Shown here: in pieces, positions 17,211 through 26,100 of the stretch
Layout: the number at the start of each line of letters is the position of its first letter
Position numbering within the stretch: the first letter of the stretch is position 1
NCBI RefSeq assembly: GCF_900637025.1
Contig: NZ_LR134336.1
Span: forward strand, 884,001 to 948,000
Reading direction: 5' to 3'
Length of the DNA: 64,000 nt
Source of the DNA: Streptococcus oralis ATCC 35037
GTDB lineage: Bacteria > Bacillota > Bacilli > Lactobacillales > Streptococcaceae
Translations under genes and position numbers: made by a program
The notes under the pieces: model-generated
Database searches by the model: none
Seen by the model: the letters and a program-made list of their open reading frames with translations, nothing else
What the model was told of the DNA's origin: nothing

Positions 17211-17850
17211 TTTACAACATTTTTCATCGAATCGAACAGAAGAGAATAGGTCGAAACTTCTTTCAGATATGGAGAAATGGACGCTGTTCGTCCCTATAAG
17301 ATGGGTAGATAAGCAGACGTTCCGCATTCTCCATATTCAGGATAGAACAGAAAATTTTTATCTGCCGATTTTAACGAGTAAAGAAGAGCAACTGCCGCCT
17401 ATAAGTGATAATAATTCAATTCGTTTGGAATCTGTTTGCCTATCTGATTGTATACAGTTACTTCAGTCTAATCATCAAATAGCTGGAATTGTTCTAAACC
17501 CTATGTCTGATAATGTAGTCCTTCCATCGGCTTTATTCCACGGACAGAATACGACGAAAAAACAAGTATCATTTGGAGTTCCAAGTAAAGATTATTCTTG
17601 GCTGACAACTCCTTTAAGTTCATTCTTACAACAGAATACGGGTGTTCGGACGGTCTACCTATTGATGGTTGTTAGAGAGGATCAACCAGTAGCAACGCTC
17701 GTTGTAGATGGTGAAGAAAAAGATTGTCTTGCTATTGTTGATTATTTAAATCATCAGCAGTATTCTGAAGCTATTGATATTCTTCCCCTACAGACAGCTT
17801 TTTCAAAAGAAATCATTAAAGATGTTTCTCCTTTTTATACTAATCTATAG
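17194..17850 (+). CDS. SseB-like domain protein
   Basis: 218 aa, soluble. The layout follows the SseB N-terminal domain: W-x-P-I-R near residue 31, FYLPILTSKEE at ~55-65, an acidic helix, GIVLNPMSDNVVLPS at ~105-120. A second domain (~135-218) resembles the SseB C-terminal region. The homology ends abruptly at the stop codon, where a copied DUF4176 fragment begins. SseB domains occur beside T7SS and polymorphic toxins, so it may be second immunity or a housekeeping remnant. Confidence 0.6.
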   Translation: MNIKDSLQHFSSNRTEENRSKLLSDMEKWTLFVPIRWVDKQTFRILHIQDRTENFYLPILTSKEEQLPPISDNNSIRLESVCLSDCIQLLQSNHQIAGIVLNPMSDNVVLPSALFHGQNTTKKQVSFGVPSKDYSWLTTPLSSFLQQNTGVRTVYLLMVVREDQPVATLVVDGEEKDCLAIVDYLNHQQYSEAIDILPLQTAFSKEIIKDVSPFYTNL

Positions 17851-17856
17851 TACCAT

Positions 17857-18128
17857 CTCTTCAAGAAGGATTTGATGACTATGTGGTAGACTACTTGGCT
17901 CGCATCTGGCCCTTGGGTGAGATGCCTGGAATGGATGCTTTTTTCGTAAGTAACATGATGATTGAGCGACTTCGTTTTGAAGGTTACAGTGACGACTGGG
18001 AAAGTCAGTTTACAGAGGATGTTTTACGTGCGACTCAGCTCTCCCAGCAACAAGTATCGACTGCCTTTATGCGCAGTGAGGATTTTGTTCGGTATTATGA
18101 GCCGTATTTAAACACGGAGGAAGACTAA
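17857..18128 (+). pseudogene. 5'-truncated DUF4176 long-form gene
   Basis: Copy of the final ~90 codons of 14093, from the DYVVDYLARIWPLG region to the stop. ATG 17880 is in the wrong frame; GTG 17883 is in frame but has no ribosome site. It is carried along with the duplicated toxin gene. Confidence 0.85.
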
Positions 18129-19668
18129 TGGGATTTTATGTCGATATTGCGGAGCTTCAGAAAGCCCAAGAGGCCTATATGAAGATGGTCGCAACTGCTC
18201 AGAGTCAGTTGGATACCGCTAAAAATGGGATGAATGCCATCATCACCAGTAATTCCATGCATGGAGAAGTTGGGAAAGCGATTACGAATGAAATCAATAA
18301 TGTTCATAACCCCGTGATTGTTGGCTTAAAGAATGGCTTAGAATTTCTAGGTTCTGAGTTCTCCAAGACGATCACGGATTTTCAGAATCTTGTTGGCGAA
18401 ACCTCTGCAACAGCAGTTTTAGCAGAAGAAACTTTGGATGATGCGGTCAAGAAGCTAAATGAAGCCGATGAAAAGCATAAGGTGATGGATACCAATTTCA
18501 AGAGTATCTATGATGGTATTTCGAGTCTCTATCGTCTGAGTGCTCCCTTAAGCAGCACCTTCTATACTAATACCCAGACAGCTCGGAAGTATGTTCAGGA
18601 TACGAAGAATAAGGTCAATGCCTTTGATAAGATGACGACAACCAGCAGTGCAGAGCAACTTTTTAGTGCTTTAAGTAGCCAGATGGTGGCTGCTGGAAGA
18701 GTGAAGAGTCTGAGTTATAGTGATCCTATTTTAACCAACTTTGTGGCGCATGAAGATCTCGGTAAAGCGATTTATGAGATGGATCAGCAGTATGCGAAAG
18801 CCAAGGCAGAAGCGATTGAGGCTGCTAAACGCAAGGCAGAACAAGAAGCCGCTGAGCGAGAAGCTTCTTATCGCCGTCATCACCCCATCCAAGCCTGGCT
18901 GAAGGATCGCTCGAATGGGATTGGTTCCTGGTGGGGCGATGTTGTTGAGGGAACACGAAATCTGCCTATTCCACAGGACTTGAAAGATACACTCCTGTTT
19001 GCGGAAGGTTTTATTGGTTCAGCTGGAAGTATGGTTTCAGATACTGCCATCGGAGCTGTAGATTTGACTCAGATCATTGGCATTGCTAGTATTGATGGCG
19101 TCAATCGCTTAACAGGAGGTCGAACTCCAGAGTGGATGAAGCGGGACTTGCAAGGAACGGCAGATAACCTGTCTAGCCTTGCGGAGTTAGGAGTAGGAAC
19201 TTACACTGCTCTGACGGATCCAGGAGCGGCTCAGCGTGGCCAGGATCCCAATGCTAGTTATGCGGATAAGGCAGCTTATCGTGCTCAGGAGACAGGGAAA
19301 GCCCTCTGGGATAAAGTTACCCATATGGATGCCTATGATGCAGGAGGCTTGACCTTTGAGATTGCCAGTCTTTTTGTCGGTCCAGCAGCTGTAGGTAAGA
19401 TGGCTAAGGGGACCAAGCTAGGAGCTAAGGCAGCTGAGATGATTCAGTTAGCCAAGAACAGCACCAAGGCAAGAATTCTCGCAAATGTTGAAAAATGGGG
19501 TTCAAAGGTTGACAAGATTCTTGCGAAGAGCAATAATGTCATTGGAAAATTTGGCGAGAAATTATTAGATACCCGAATCCCAGTCGGCATTCGTAAAAAG
19601 GCATTTGCCTTTGCGGGAGGTATGGGCTCAATGCCTACCTTCAGCGTCGAGAGTAAGACTCTGCGTGA
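17857..19668 (+). repeat. 1.8-kb near-identical repeat of 14526-16337
   Basis: Constant offset of 3331. It covers the last third of the long DUF4176 gene and the family B LXG gene up to the codons for SKTLRD/E, with only scattered substitutions. It ends exactly where the toxin tips start to differ, so it is the homology arm of a tip-exchange event. Confidence 0.95.
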
Positions 19669-20086
19669 TGTGATGCACTTCTCAAGCAAACATGCGGATG
19701 ATGTAGTACGAGGAGTAGGTGGTTCTGGAGAAGTAAGGCAACTCGTTCCGCGTAAGCTATCTGATTCAGAGAAAAAACTTTACAAGCGTCCATCAGGTTA
19801 TAGGAAGAATACAAAGGAAACTGTCTGGGATAAAGCTAAGGATGAACAAGGTGTTGTCAAAGATCCTATTACTAAAAAGGTAATGGATATTGAGGAGCCT
19901 TGGGATATGGGGCATAAACCGGGACATGAATTTAGAAAACACCAACAAAGTGCGGCTGATAGAAAAATAACTCGTAAACAATTTTTAGATGAATATAATA
20001 ATCCCAATAGCTATAGACCAGAGTTACCAGAATCTAATAGAAGTCACATTGGTGAAGATAAGACGGATTTTTATTTTGGTCCATGA
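18128..20086 (+). CDS. LXG toxin (family B) with GH-E nuclease tip
   Basis: 652 aa; the first ~513 residues equal those of 14797. The tip begins after SSKHADDVVRGVGGSG and holds an HNH/Endo VII-fold GH-E nuclease. The signature is WDMGHKPGHEFRKHQ followed by an ITRKQFLDEYNNPNSYRPE segment and a final NRSH. The paired Gly-His and Glu residues and the terminal His fit the family's metal-binding set. It is the second of only two complete family B genes in the window. The ATG follows GGAGG. Upstream partners are missing, so export would rely on the module B set at 13359-14797. Confidence 0.85.
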   Translation: MGFYVDIAELQKAQEAYMKMVATAQSQLDTAKNGMNAIITSNSMHGEVGKAITNEINNVHNPVIVGLKNGLEFLGSEFSKTITDFQNLVGETSATAVLAEETLDDAVKKLNEADEKHKVMDTNFKSIYDGISSLYRLSAPLSSTFYTNTQTARKYVQDTKNKVNAFDKMTTTSSAEQLFSALSSQMVAAGRVKSLSYSDPILTNFVAHEDLGKAIYEMDQQYAKAKAEAIEAAKRKAEQEAAEREASYRRHHPIQAWLKDRSNGIGSWWGDVVEGTRNLPIPQDLKDTLLFAEGFIGSAGSMVSDTAIGAVDLTQIIGIASIDGVNRLTGGRTPEWMKRDLQGTADNLSSLAELGVGTYTALTDPGAAQRGQDPNASYADKAAYRAQETGKALWDKVTHMDAYDAGGLTFEIASLFVGPAAVGKMAKGTKLGAKAAEMIQLAKNSTKARILANVEKWGSKVDKILAKSNNVIGKFGEKLLDTRIPVGIRKKAFAFAGGMGSMPTFSVESKTLRDVMHFSSKHADDVVRGVGGSGEVRQLVPRKLSDSEKKLYKRPSGYRKNTKETVWDKAKDEQGVVKDPITKKVMDIEEPWDMGHKPGHEFRKHQQSAADRKITRKQFLDEYNNPNSYRPELPESNRSHIGEDKTDFYFGP

Positions 20087-20106
20087 TTTTGAAGAAAGGA
20101 CTTACT

Positions 20107-20670
20107 ATGGAATATGATAAAAAAGAGATAGCTAGAAAGCTTTTAGATGATGTTGGCGGTACTCCAAGAGTATATGCATTTAAAGATGAATCTGGAAAAG
20201 AAATTGACATATTTTGTGGTGATGATTCTCCAATTGAACACGTATCTTCTTACTCCACTGTTGGGTTATCAGACTACACTTTGAACAAAAAGATAGATGA
20301 TAAATCTTTAAGAGCAGAAATTATTGGTTCAACAGATAGTAGGAATGATTTGTTTCCAAATATAATAAGTGACTGTGCTTTTAAAGTGATGAATGGATCA
20401 TCTCCTTGTATGCCAGGGACTGTATTTCTAAATGCAATAGATAATTATTATCTAGATTCTAATATGAAGCACATGTTATTGACTATCCCATTTTTATGGG
20501 AGTTGCACGATTTGGAATTTGATCATGAATATGTAACTTGGTTGTTTGCAGTTCCGATTTCTGAGTCGGAGTACCATTTTTTTGTTGAGAATGGGTATCA
20601 AAAATTAGAAATGTTATTTGAAAAAAACCAAATAGATATTTATGATTTAAATCGTAGTCCTGTGGTTTAG
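20107..20670 (+). CDS. SUFU-family immunity protein
   Basis: 187 aa. A start at ATG 20107 is preferred (GAAAGGA seven bases upstream) over ATG 20083, which overlaps the toxin stop. The sequence matches the suppressor-of-fused-like immunity superfamily in outline: a mixed N-terminal domain, then CMPGTVFLNAI and an LLTIPFLWELHDLEF block near ~125-145. SUFU proteins are common partners of HNH/Endo VII-type toxins. It is the only gene between the GH-E toxin and the next cassette, so pairing is clear by position. Confidence 0.65.
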   Translation: MEYDKKEIARKLLDDVGGTPRVYAFKDESGKEIDIFCGDDSPIEHVSSYSTVGLSDYTLNKKIDDKSLRAEIIGSTDSRNDLFPNIISDCAFKVMNGSSPCMPGTVFLNAIDNYYLDSNMKHMLLTIPFLWELHDLEFDHEYVTWLFAVPISESEYHFFVENGYQKLEMLFEKNQIDIYDLNRSPVV

Positions 20671-20686
20671 ATGATATTTTACGTTG

Positions 20687-21895
20687 ATGAAGGATTCTCT
20701 CCTGTTTGCGGAAGGTTTTATTGGTTCAGCTGGAAGTATGGTTTCAGATACTGCCATCGGAGCTGTAGATTTGACTCAGATCATTGGCATTGCTAGTATT
20801 GATGGCGTCAATCGCTTAACAGGAGGTCGAACTCCAGAGTGGATGAAGCGGGACTTGCAAGGAACGGCAGATAACCTGTCTAGCCTTGCGGAGTTAGGAG
20901 TAGGAACTTACACTGCTCTGACGGATCCAGGAGCGGCTCAGCGTGGTCAGGATCCCAATGCTAGTTATGCGGATAAGGCAGCTTATCGTGCTCAGGAGAC
21001 AGGGAAAGCCCTCTGGGATAAAGTTACCCATATGGATGCCTATGATGCAGGAGGCTTGACCTTTGAGATTGCCAGTCTTTTTGTCGGTCCAGCAGCTGTA
21101 GGTAAGATGGCTAAGGGCACGAAACTCGGAGCTAAGGCAGCTGAGATGATTCAGTTAGCCAAGAACAGTACCAAGGCAAGAATTCTCGCAAATGTCGAAA
21201 AATGGGGATCAAAGGTTGACAATATCCTAGCGAAGAGCAATAATGTCATTGGAAAATTTGGCGAGAAATTATTAGACACCCGAATCCCAGTCGGCATTCG
21301 TAAAAAGGCATTTGCCTTTGCGGGAGGTATGGGAACCATGCCTACCTTCAGCGTTGAGAGTAAGACTCTGCGTGATGTGATGCACTTCTCAAGCAAACAT
21401 GCGGATGATGTAGTACGAGGAGTAGGTGGTTCTTGGAAAGAAGAGCGCTTCTATGATGATATAAAAAATATAACAGCTAAGGATATTCCAACAGTTAAAA
21501 GTGGAGATTTTGAAAAATTTTTCAATTCTCTAACGGTAGAAGAGTTAGACTTTATTTGGAAGAAAAAGGAACTACGTAAGAAAATTGAACGTCAATTAAG
21601 ATATCCTGGTGGAATGCATGAGTGGCATTTAGTTTCAAGGACTCCGCAATTCAAGTATTGGGATATAACTGCCGAAAAAATTAGAGAGTTACGTACTGCA
21701 ATTTCAGATGTAAAGTTTATTAACCCTGAAGGAGTCCATGGTGGTTTAGGTTCTACAAAAGCACATAATGAATTGCTGGAAATTATTGATTCGTCGAAAG
21801 ATTATGATATGTTTGTGAGAAGATTAAATATCTGGGCTAATTATCGTCTTGAGGGAGGAGTTCAGGTATTACCTAAGGGGCTAAGAATCCCATAG
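20687..21895 (+). CDS. Orphan toxin cassette with HEWH-type tip
   Basis: About 402 aa, lacking an LXG domain. Family B pre-toxin homology starts at 20699 (CTCCTGTTTGCGG), just after ATG 20687, which has no convincing ribosome site. The tip (from ~residue 245) contains YPGGMHEWHLVSR, a HGGLGSTKAHNELLEIID block and a closing VLPKGLRIP. The paired His residues suggest a metal-dependent or His-based nuclease, but I do not recognise the family. A degraded tail of a related tip precedes another Imm22 gene at 29329. It probably serves as a donor cassette rather than an expressed toxin. Confidence 0.65.
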   Translation: MKDSLLFAEGFIGSAGSMVSDTAIGAVDLTQIIGIASIDGVNRLTGGRTPEWMKRDLQGTADNLSSLAELGVGTYTALTDPGAAQRGQDPNASYADKAAYRAQETGKALWDKVTHMDAYDAGGLTFEIASLFVGPAAVGKMAKGTKLGAKAAEMIQLAKNSTKARILANVEKWGSKVDNILAKSNNVIGKFGEKLLDTRIPVGIRKKAFAFAGGMGTMPTFSVESKTLRDVMHFSSKHADDVVRGVGGSWKEERFYDDIKNITAKDIPTVKSGDFEKFFNSLTVEELDFIWKKKELRKKIERQLRYPGGMHEWHLVSRTPQFKYWDITAEKIRELRTAISDVKFINPEGVHGGLGSTKAHNELLEIIDSSKDYDMFVRRLNIWANYRLEGGVQVLPKGLRIP

Positions 21896-21917
21896 CTAAT
21901 AGAAAGGATTTAATAAA

Positions 21918-22295
21918 ATGGAAACAGACAATACGGTATCTATTTGGATAGGTAATTTCAAAAATTTAACTGAGTTAGAAAATTATATTAATCTAACTTA
22001 TGATGATGAGGGAGAAATCGTTGTTTCTGATTTTTTCAACGATTTTAAGATAGACATTAATGATATAGATGAAGATTTAATTGAAAAAGCAGTTTTGTCA
22101 AATGAAACAAACGATATATCTATTATTTTGCGAACTGCTTCCTATGAGGAACAGTTGTTGTGTGAATTGAACGTATTAGAGAGTCTGACTATAAATAAAG
22201 GCAATGCAGTTGTACTAATCTATAACTATGCTTATGATGGCTCTGTAAAATCCTCAGATTATTTAAATTTCATTACAAGTGTAGATTATAGATAA
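21918..22295 (+). CDS. Imm22-family immunity protein
   Basis: 125 aa. VSIWIGNFKNLTELENYI, a DFFNDFKIDIND block and a NAVVLIYNYAYDG segment match the Imm22 pattern (V-S-x-W-x-G, S/D-x-F, YDF-like strand). GAAAGGA lies ahead of the ATG. It follows the HEWH-tip toxin by 22 bases; the second Imm22 gene (29329) follows a HEWH-tip remnant, which supports the pairing. Confidence 0.75.
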   Translation: METDNTVSIWIGNFKNLTELENYINLTYDDEGEIVVSDFFNDFKIDINDIDEDLIEKAVLSNETNDISIILRTASYEEQLLCELNVLESLTINKGNAVVLIYNYAYDGSVKSSDYLNFITSVDYR

Positions 22296-22425
22296 AGCAA
22301 TAACTTAGGAGTCTTATCGCCGTCATCACCCCGTCCAAGCCTGGCTGAAGGATCGCTCGAATGGGATTGGTTCCTGGTGGGGCGATGTTGTTGAGGGAAC
22401 ACGAAATCTGCCTATTCCACAGGAC

Positions 22426-23550
22426 TTGAAAGATACACTCCTGTTTGCGGAAGGTTTTATTGGTTCAGCTGGAAGTATGGTTTCAGATACTGCCATCGGA
22501 GCTGTAGATTTGACTCAGATCATTGGCATTGCTAGTATTGATGGCGTCAATCGCTTAACAGGAGGTCGAACTCCAGAGTGGATGAAGCGGGACTTGCAAG
22601 GAACGGCAGATAACCTGTCTAGCCTTGCGGAGTTAGGAGTAGGAACTTACACTGCTCTGACGGATCCAGGAGCGGCTCAGCGTGGCCAGGATCCCAATGC
22701 TAGTTATGCGGATAAGGCAGCTTATCGTGCTCAGGAGACAGGGAAAGCCCTCTGGGATAAAGTTACCCATATGGATGCCTATGATGCAGGAGGCTTGACC
22801 TTTGAGATTGCCAGTCTTTTTGTCGGTCCAGCAGCTGTAGGTAAGATGGCTAAGGGGACCAAGCTAGGAGCTAAGGCAGCTGAGATGATTCAGTTAGCCA
22901 AGAACAGCACCAAGGCAAGAATTCTCGCAAATGTTGAAAAATGGGGTTCAAAGGTTGACAAGATTCTTGCGAAGAGCAATAATGTCATTGGAAAATTTGG
23001 CGAGAAATTATTAGATACCCGAATCCCAGTCGGCATTCGTAAAAAGGCATTTGCCTTTGCGGGAGGTATGGGCTCAATGCCTACCTTCAGCGTTGAGAGT
23101 AAGACTCTGCGTGAGGTAATGCGCTTCTCTAGCAAACATGCGGATGATGTAGCTAAAGAAAAAACGTTCCTTCAAGACATGGCTGGTATGTCTAGTACTA
23201 CAACACCTTTATCTAATGCACCTTATATTAAAAATGGGAAACCTAATGGTAGACCAGGACCGACAGGAAAGAAGAAGCTTGAATTTGAAAAAGCGGTTTA
23301 TGATGCTCAGGTTGATCCAGATGGTGTATTACGAGATTTAAATACCGGTGAAATTATTGAGTGGAAACCAGGACAACCTAGAAAAGGGGCTGTAGATTTT
23401 GGACATGAAAAAGGTAAAAGCTATAAAGAGATGTTTGAAAAATATAAAAACAGAGAGATAACATTAGATGAGCTTAAAGAATTTCAGTCTAATCCAGATA
23501 ATTTTAGACTAGAAACACCTTCAGCAAATAGAAGTCATAAGTATGAGTAA
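22426..23550 (+). CDS. Orphan toxin cassette with second GH-E nuclease tip
   Basis: Family B homology begins at 22312 (codons for SYRRHHPVQAWL) and is open in frame throughout, but no ATG is available; TTG 22426 is the first plausible start and has no ribosome site. The tip follows SSKHADDVAKEK. It has a GRPGPTGKKKLEFEKA stretch, then VDFGHEKGKSYKEMF, an EITLDELKEFQSNPDNFR block and a closing NRSHKYE: a GH-E nuclease distinct from the one at 18128. It lies directly upstream of an ankyrin-repeat gene. Orphan status means it needs recombination with a full LXG gene to be delivered. Confidence 0.7.
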   Translation: MKDTLLFAEGFIGSAGSMVSDTAIGAVDLTQIIGIASIDGVNRLTGGRTPEWMKRDLQGTADNLSSLAELGVGTYTALTDPGAAQRGQDPNASYADKAAYRAQETGKALWDKVTHMDAYDAGGLTFEIASLFVGPAAVGKMAKGTKLGAKAAEMIQLAKNSTKARILANVEKWGSKVDKILAKSNNVIGKFGEKLLDTRIPVGIRKKAFAFAGGMGSMPTFSVESKTLREVMRFSSKHADDVAKEKTFLQDMAGMSSTTTPLSNAPYIKNGKPNGRPGPTGKKKLEFEKAVYDAQVDPDGVLRDLNTGEIIEWKPGQPRKGAVDFGHEKGKSYKEMFEKYKNREITLDELKEFQSNPDNFRLETPSANRSHKYE

Positions 23551-23563
23551 GGAGATGGGTGAT

Positions 23564-24106
23564 ATGGAATCAAAAGCAATATTTGAAGCTGCACAGGTAG
23601 GCGATTTTAAATTACTGAAAGATTTATATAGCGGTAGTATAAATCAGGTAAATAAGGAACAATTGAATCTTTTATCGGTTGTCCTCACTAATAGTGATAA
23701 AATTGATGACCGAATTAAGATAATTAACTTCTTGCTCGATAGAGGTATAGATATAAACTATCAGGATAGAGATGGTAGAACAGCACTACATAATTTTTTT
23801 CAATTTAAAGCAAATTGGAGACCGAATGTAGATTACGCAGTAAATGTAATAGCTAGTTTAATTGAAGCGGGTATAAATATTAATGCAATTGATAAATATG
23901 GATCAGTAGCATTAATTTATTCTTTAACTGTTTTAAAATTAACAACGCAAGATGCATATCCTATTTATGAATTATTGCTAAAACATAATGCAGATTATAC
24001 TCTAAAAAATGATGCGGGTAAATCTGCGTTAGACTACGCTAAAGAGTTATCTTGGAGAAATGATTTTTTAAATATTTTGGAGAAGTATAAAAATGAAAGT
24101 AAGTGA
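23564..24106 (+). CDS. Ankyrin-repeat immunity protein
   Basis: 180 aa from ATG 23564, nine bases after AAGGAG; ATGs at 23543 and 23555 are too close to or inside that site. At least three ankyrin-like units are visible: IINFLLDRGIDINYQDRDGRTALH, then IEAGININAIDKYGSVALIYS, then LLKHNADYTLKNDAGKSALDYAK. Ankyrin proteins are frequent immunity partners of GH-E and other HNH toxins. It overlaps the stop region of the toxin and the next gene, making a tight three-gene cassette. Confidence 0.75.
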   Translation: MESKAIFEAAQVGDFKLLKDLYSGSINQVNKEQLNLLSVVLTNSDKIDDRIKIINFLLDRGIDINYQDRDGRTALHNFFQFKANWRPNVDYAVNVIASLIEAGININAIDKYGSVALIYSLTVLKLTTQDAYPIYELLLKHNADYTLKNDAGKSALDYAKELSWRNDFLNILEKYKNESK

Positions 24107-24428
24107 TAATTATGGGGGATTTGTTCTATCAAGGAATGTAAAAAATGGATTACCTATTGCGTATACTTACAGAGAAAAATCTCGACTGTTACAATTAAAT
24201 GGATGGACCATTTATTCTAGTTCCGATGATGAGGAATACGTAAATAATCCCCAAAATTTTGAAATTGTATCAGCAAAAACCATGTTTTCTATTGCACCCG
24301 TGATGGAAGAAATTTTTGAAGCGAAGTATGGGACGAATTTAGCGTGGCTATACGAGGAGGGGGTTCATGTTGGTTTCTATGATTTAAATGAGGAAAAGGA
24401 GGTAAAAATATCTGAAATTTTAGATTAG
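24093..24428 (+). CDS. DUF2185/Imm33-like protein
   Basis: 111 aa. VSDNYGGFVLSRNV opens the protein, followed by YREKSRLLQLNGWTIYSS, DDEEYVNNPQNF and an IAPVMEEIFE block, the pattern of DUF2185 (Imm33-like) proteins. It overlaps the ankyrin gene by 14 bases and ends just before the next cassette begins. Two immunity-like genes behind one toxin may mean a second toxin was lost between them, or that both act together. Confidence 0.65.
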   Translation: MKVSDNYGGFVLSRNVKNGLPIAYTYREKSRLLQLNGWTIYSSSDDEEYVNNPQNFEIVSAKTMFSIAPVMEEIFEAKYGTNLAWLYEEGVHVGFYDLNEEKEVKISEILD

Positions 24429-24731
24429 TTATATATACTAGTATTATCATGAAAGAGTCCTACTTAAGCCAAGGCAGAAGCGATTGAGGCTGCTAAACGC
24501 AAGGCAGAACAAGAGGCAACTGAGCGAGAAGCTTCTTATCGCCGTCATCACCCCATCCAAGCCTGGCTGAAGGATTGCTCGAATGAGATTGGTTCCTGGT
24601 GGGGAGATGTCGTTGAGGGCACACGGAATCTACCGCTTCCTCAAGGGATAAAAGGTACACTCCTGTTTGCGGAAGGTTTTATTGGTGCAGCTGGAAGTAT
24701 AGTTTCAGAGACTGCCATCGGAGCTGTAGAT

Positions 24732-25991
24732 TTGACTCAGATCATTGGTATTGCCAGTATTGATGGCATCAATCGATTAACAGGAGGTCAAACTCCAGAG
24801 TGGATGAAGCGGAATTTGCAAGGGACGGCAGATAACCTGTCTAGCCTTGCGGAGTTAGGAGTAGGAACTTACACTGCTCTGACGGATCCAGGTGCGGCTC
24901 AGCGTGGTCAGGATCCCAATGCTAGCTATGCGGATAAGGTTGCTTATCGTGCTCAAGAGACAGGAAAAGCCCTCTGGGATAAAGTTACCCATATGGATGC
25001 CTATGATGCAGGAGGCTTGACCTTTGAGATTGCCAGTCTTTTTGTCGGCCCAGCAGCTGTAGGGAAGATGGCTAAGGGCACGAAACTAGGAGCTAAGGCA
25101 GCTGAGATGATTCAGTTAGCCAAGAACAGTACCAAGGCAAGAGTTCTCGCAAATGTCGAAAAATGGGGTTCAAAGGTTGACAATATCCTAGCGAAGAGCA
25201 ATAATGTCATTGGGAAACTTGGGGAGAAATTATTAGATACCCGAATCCCAGTTGGCATTCGTAAAGAGGCAGTTGCCTTTGCGGGAGGTATGGGCTCAAT
25301 GCCTACCTTCAGCGTCGAGAGTAAGACTCTGCGTGATGTGATGCACTTCTCAAGCAAACATGCGGATGATGTTGTGAGAGTGGCAGAGAAGCCCTTTGAC
25401 AAAGAGCGGATTCTTGAAAATATTAGGCAAAGTCGACTGGCGAGAGAATCATCAAACTTTAAAGAGTATGTAGCTAAAGAAAAGGACTTCTTTGAAGGCA
25501 TTGCTAAAAATAAGAGATTTGAAGCATTTGGAAAAGGAGAATTATCCTTTGATGATGTCTTATCAGACTATGCTAAAGAGTATGCTGAATTAGTAAATAA
25601 TAATGAAAAATGGACCTGGTCTAAAAATTTTGTTAATAGCAATAAAATTACTAAAGGACAAAAGCAATTAATTAAAAATCTTGCTATACAGGAAGGTTAT
25701 ATACCTAAAGTAAAAGTAACACCGGCTGAAGGAATGAGGTATGGATTTGCAGATTTTGAGGGAGCAAATCTAGTACAAGAAACTGTTCAGCTCCCCAAAG
25801 AACTTTGGTTAAAGACTGATAGAGAGCAATTTAAGTGGTTAAATGAAAAGATCGGTGGATTTAGAGAAGGGATGACTTGGCATCACACAGAAGTATCAGG
25901 AAAAATGGAGCTAGTTCCCTATGGCATACATAATATAACATTGCATAATGGTGGCCGATCAGCGGGTCTTTGGGCATATGCACCAAGATGA
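24732..25991 (+). CDS. Orphan toxin cassette with WHH nuclease tip
   Basis: Homology to family B starts at 24466 and runs in frame through the Ala/Glu-rich helix and pre-toxin, with more substitutions than in neighbouring copies. No ATG is present, and TTG 24732 is only the nearest start-like codon. The tip follows VAEKPFDKERILENIRQS (also present in the full toxin at 14797). It ends in an HNH/Endo VII WHH nuclease: FREGMTWHHTE, a GKMELVPYGIHN segment and a terminal HNGGRSAG block. The His-His pair and later His residues are the expected catalytic and metal ligands. Confidence 0.7.
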   Translation: MTQIIGIASIDGINRLTGGQTPEWMKRNLQGTADNLSSLAELGVGTYTALTDPGAAQRGQDPNASYADKVAYRAQETGKALWDKVTHMDAYDAGGLTFEIASLFVGPAAVGKMAKGTKLGAKAAEMIQLAKNSTKARVLANVEKWGSKVDNILAKSNNVIGKLGEKLLDTRIPVGIRKEAVAFAGGMGSMPTFSVESKTLRDVMHFSSKHADDVVRVAEKPFDKERILENIRQSRLARESSNFKEYVAKEKDFFEGIAKNKRFEAFGKGELSFDDVLSDYAKEYAELVNNNEKWTWSKNFVNSNKITKGQKQLIKNLAIQEGYIPKVKVTPAEGMRYGFADFEGANLVQETVQLPKELWLKTDREQFKWLNEKIGGFREGMTWHHTEVSGKMELVPYGIHNITLHNGGRSAGLWAYAPR

Positions 25992-26100
25992 TTCTGATAT
26001 TGATTTTTTATGAGGTGTATGTAATTCTTGTATAGCGCTGCTAATATATATTGAATGTGGTATTCATTCTAAATATAAAAAGAAAGGAAAAAATTAGAAA

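Noticed and set aside
17857..24000. Long near-identical repeats as insertion sequences
   Set aside because: No transposase, terminal inverted repeats or target duplications; the repeats are coding LXG/pre-toxin sequence.
24429..24731. Separate gene between the DUF2185 gene and the WHH cassette
   Set aside because: It is the in-frame 5' continuation of the pre-toxin homology (from 24466), lacking a start codon.
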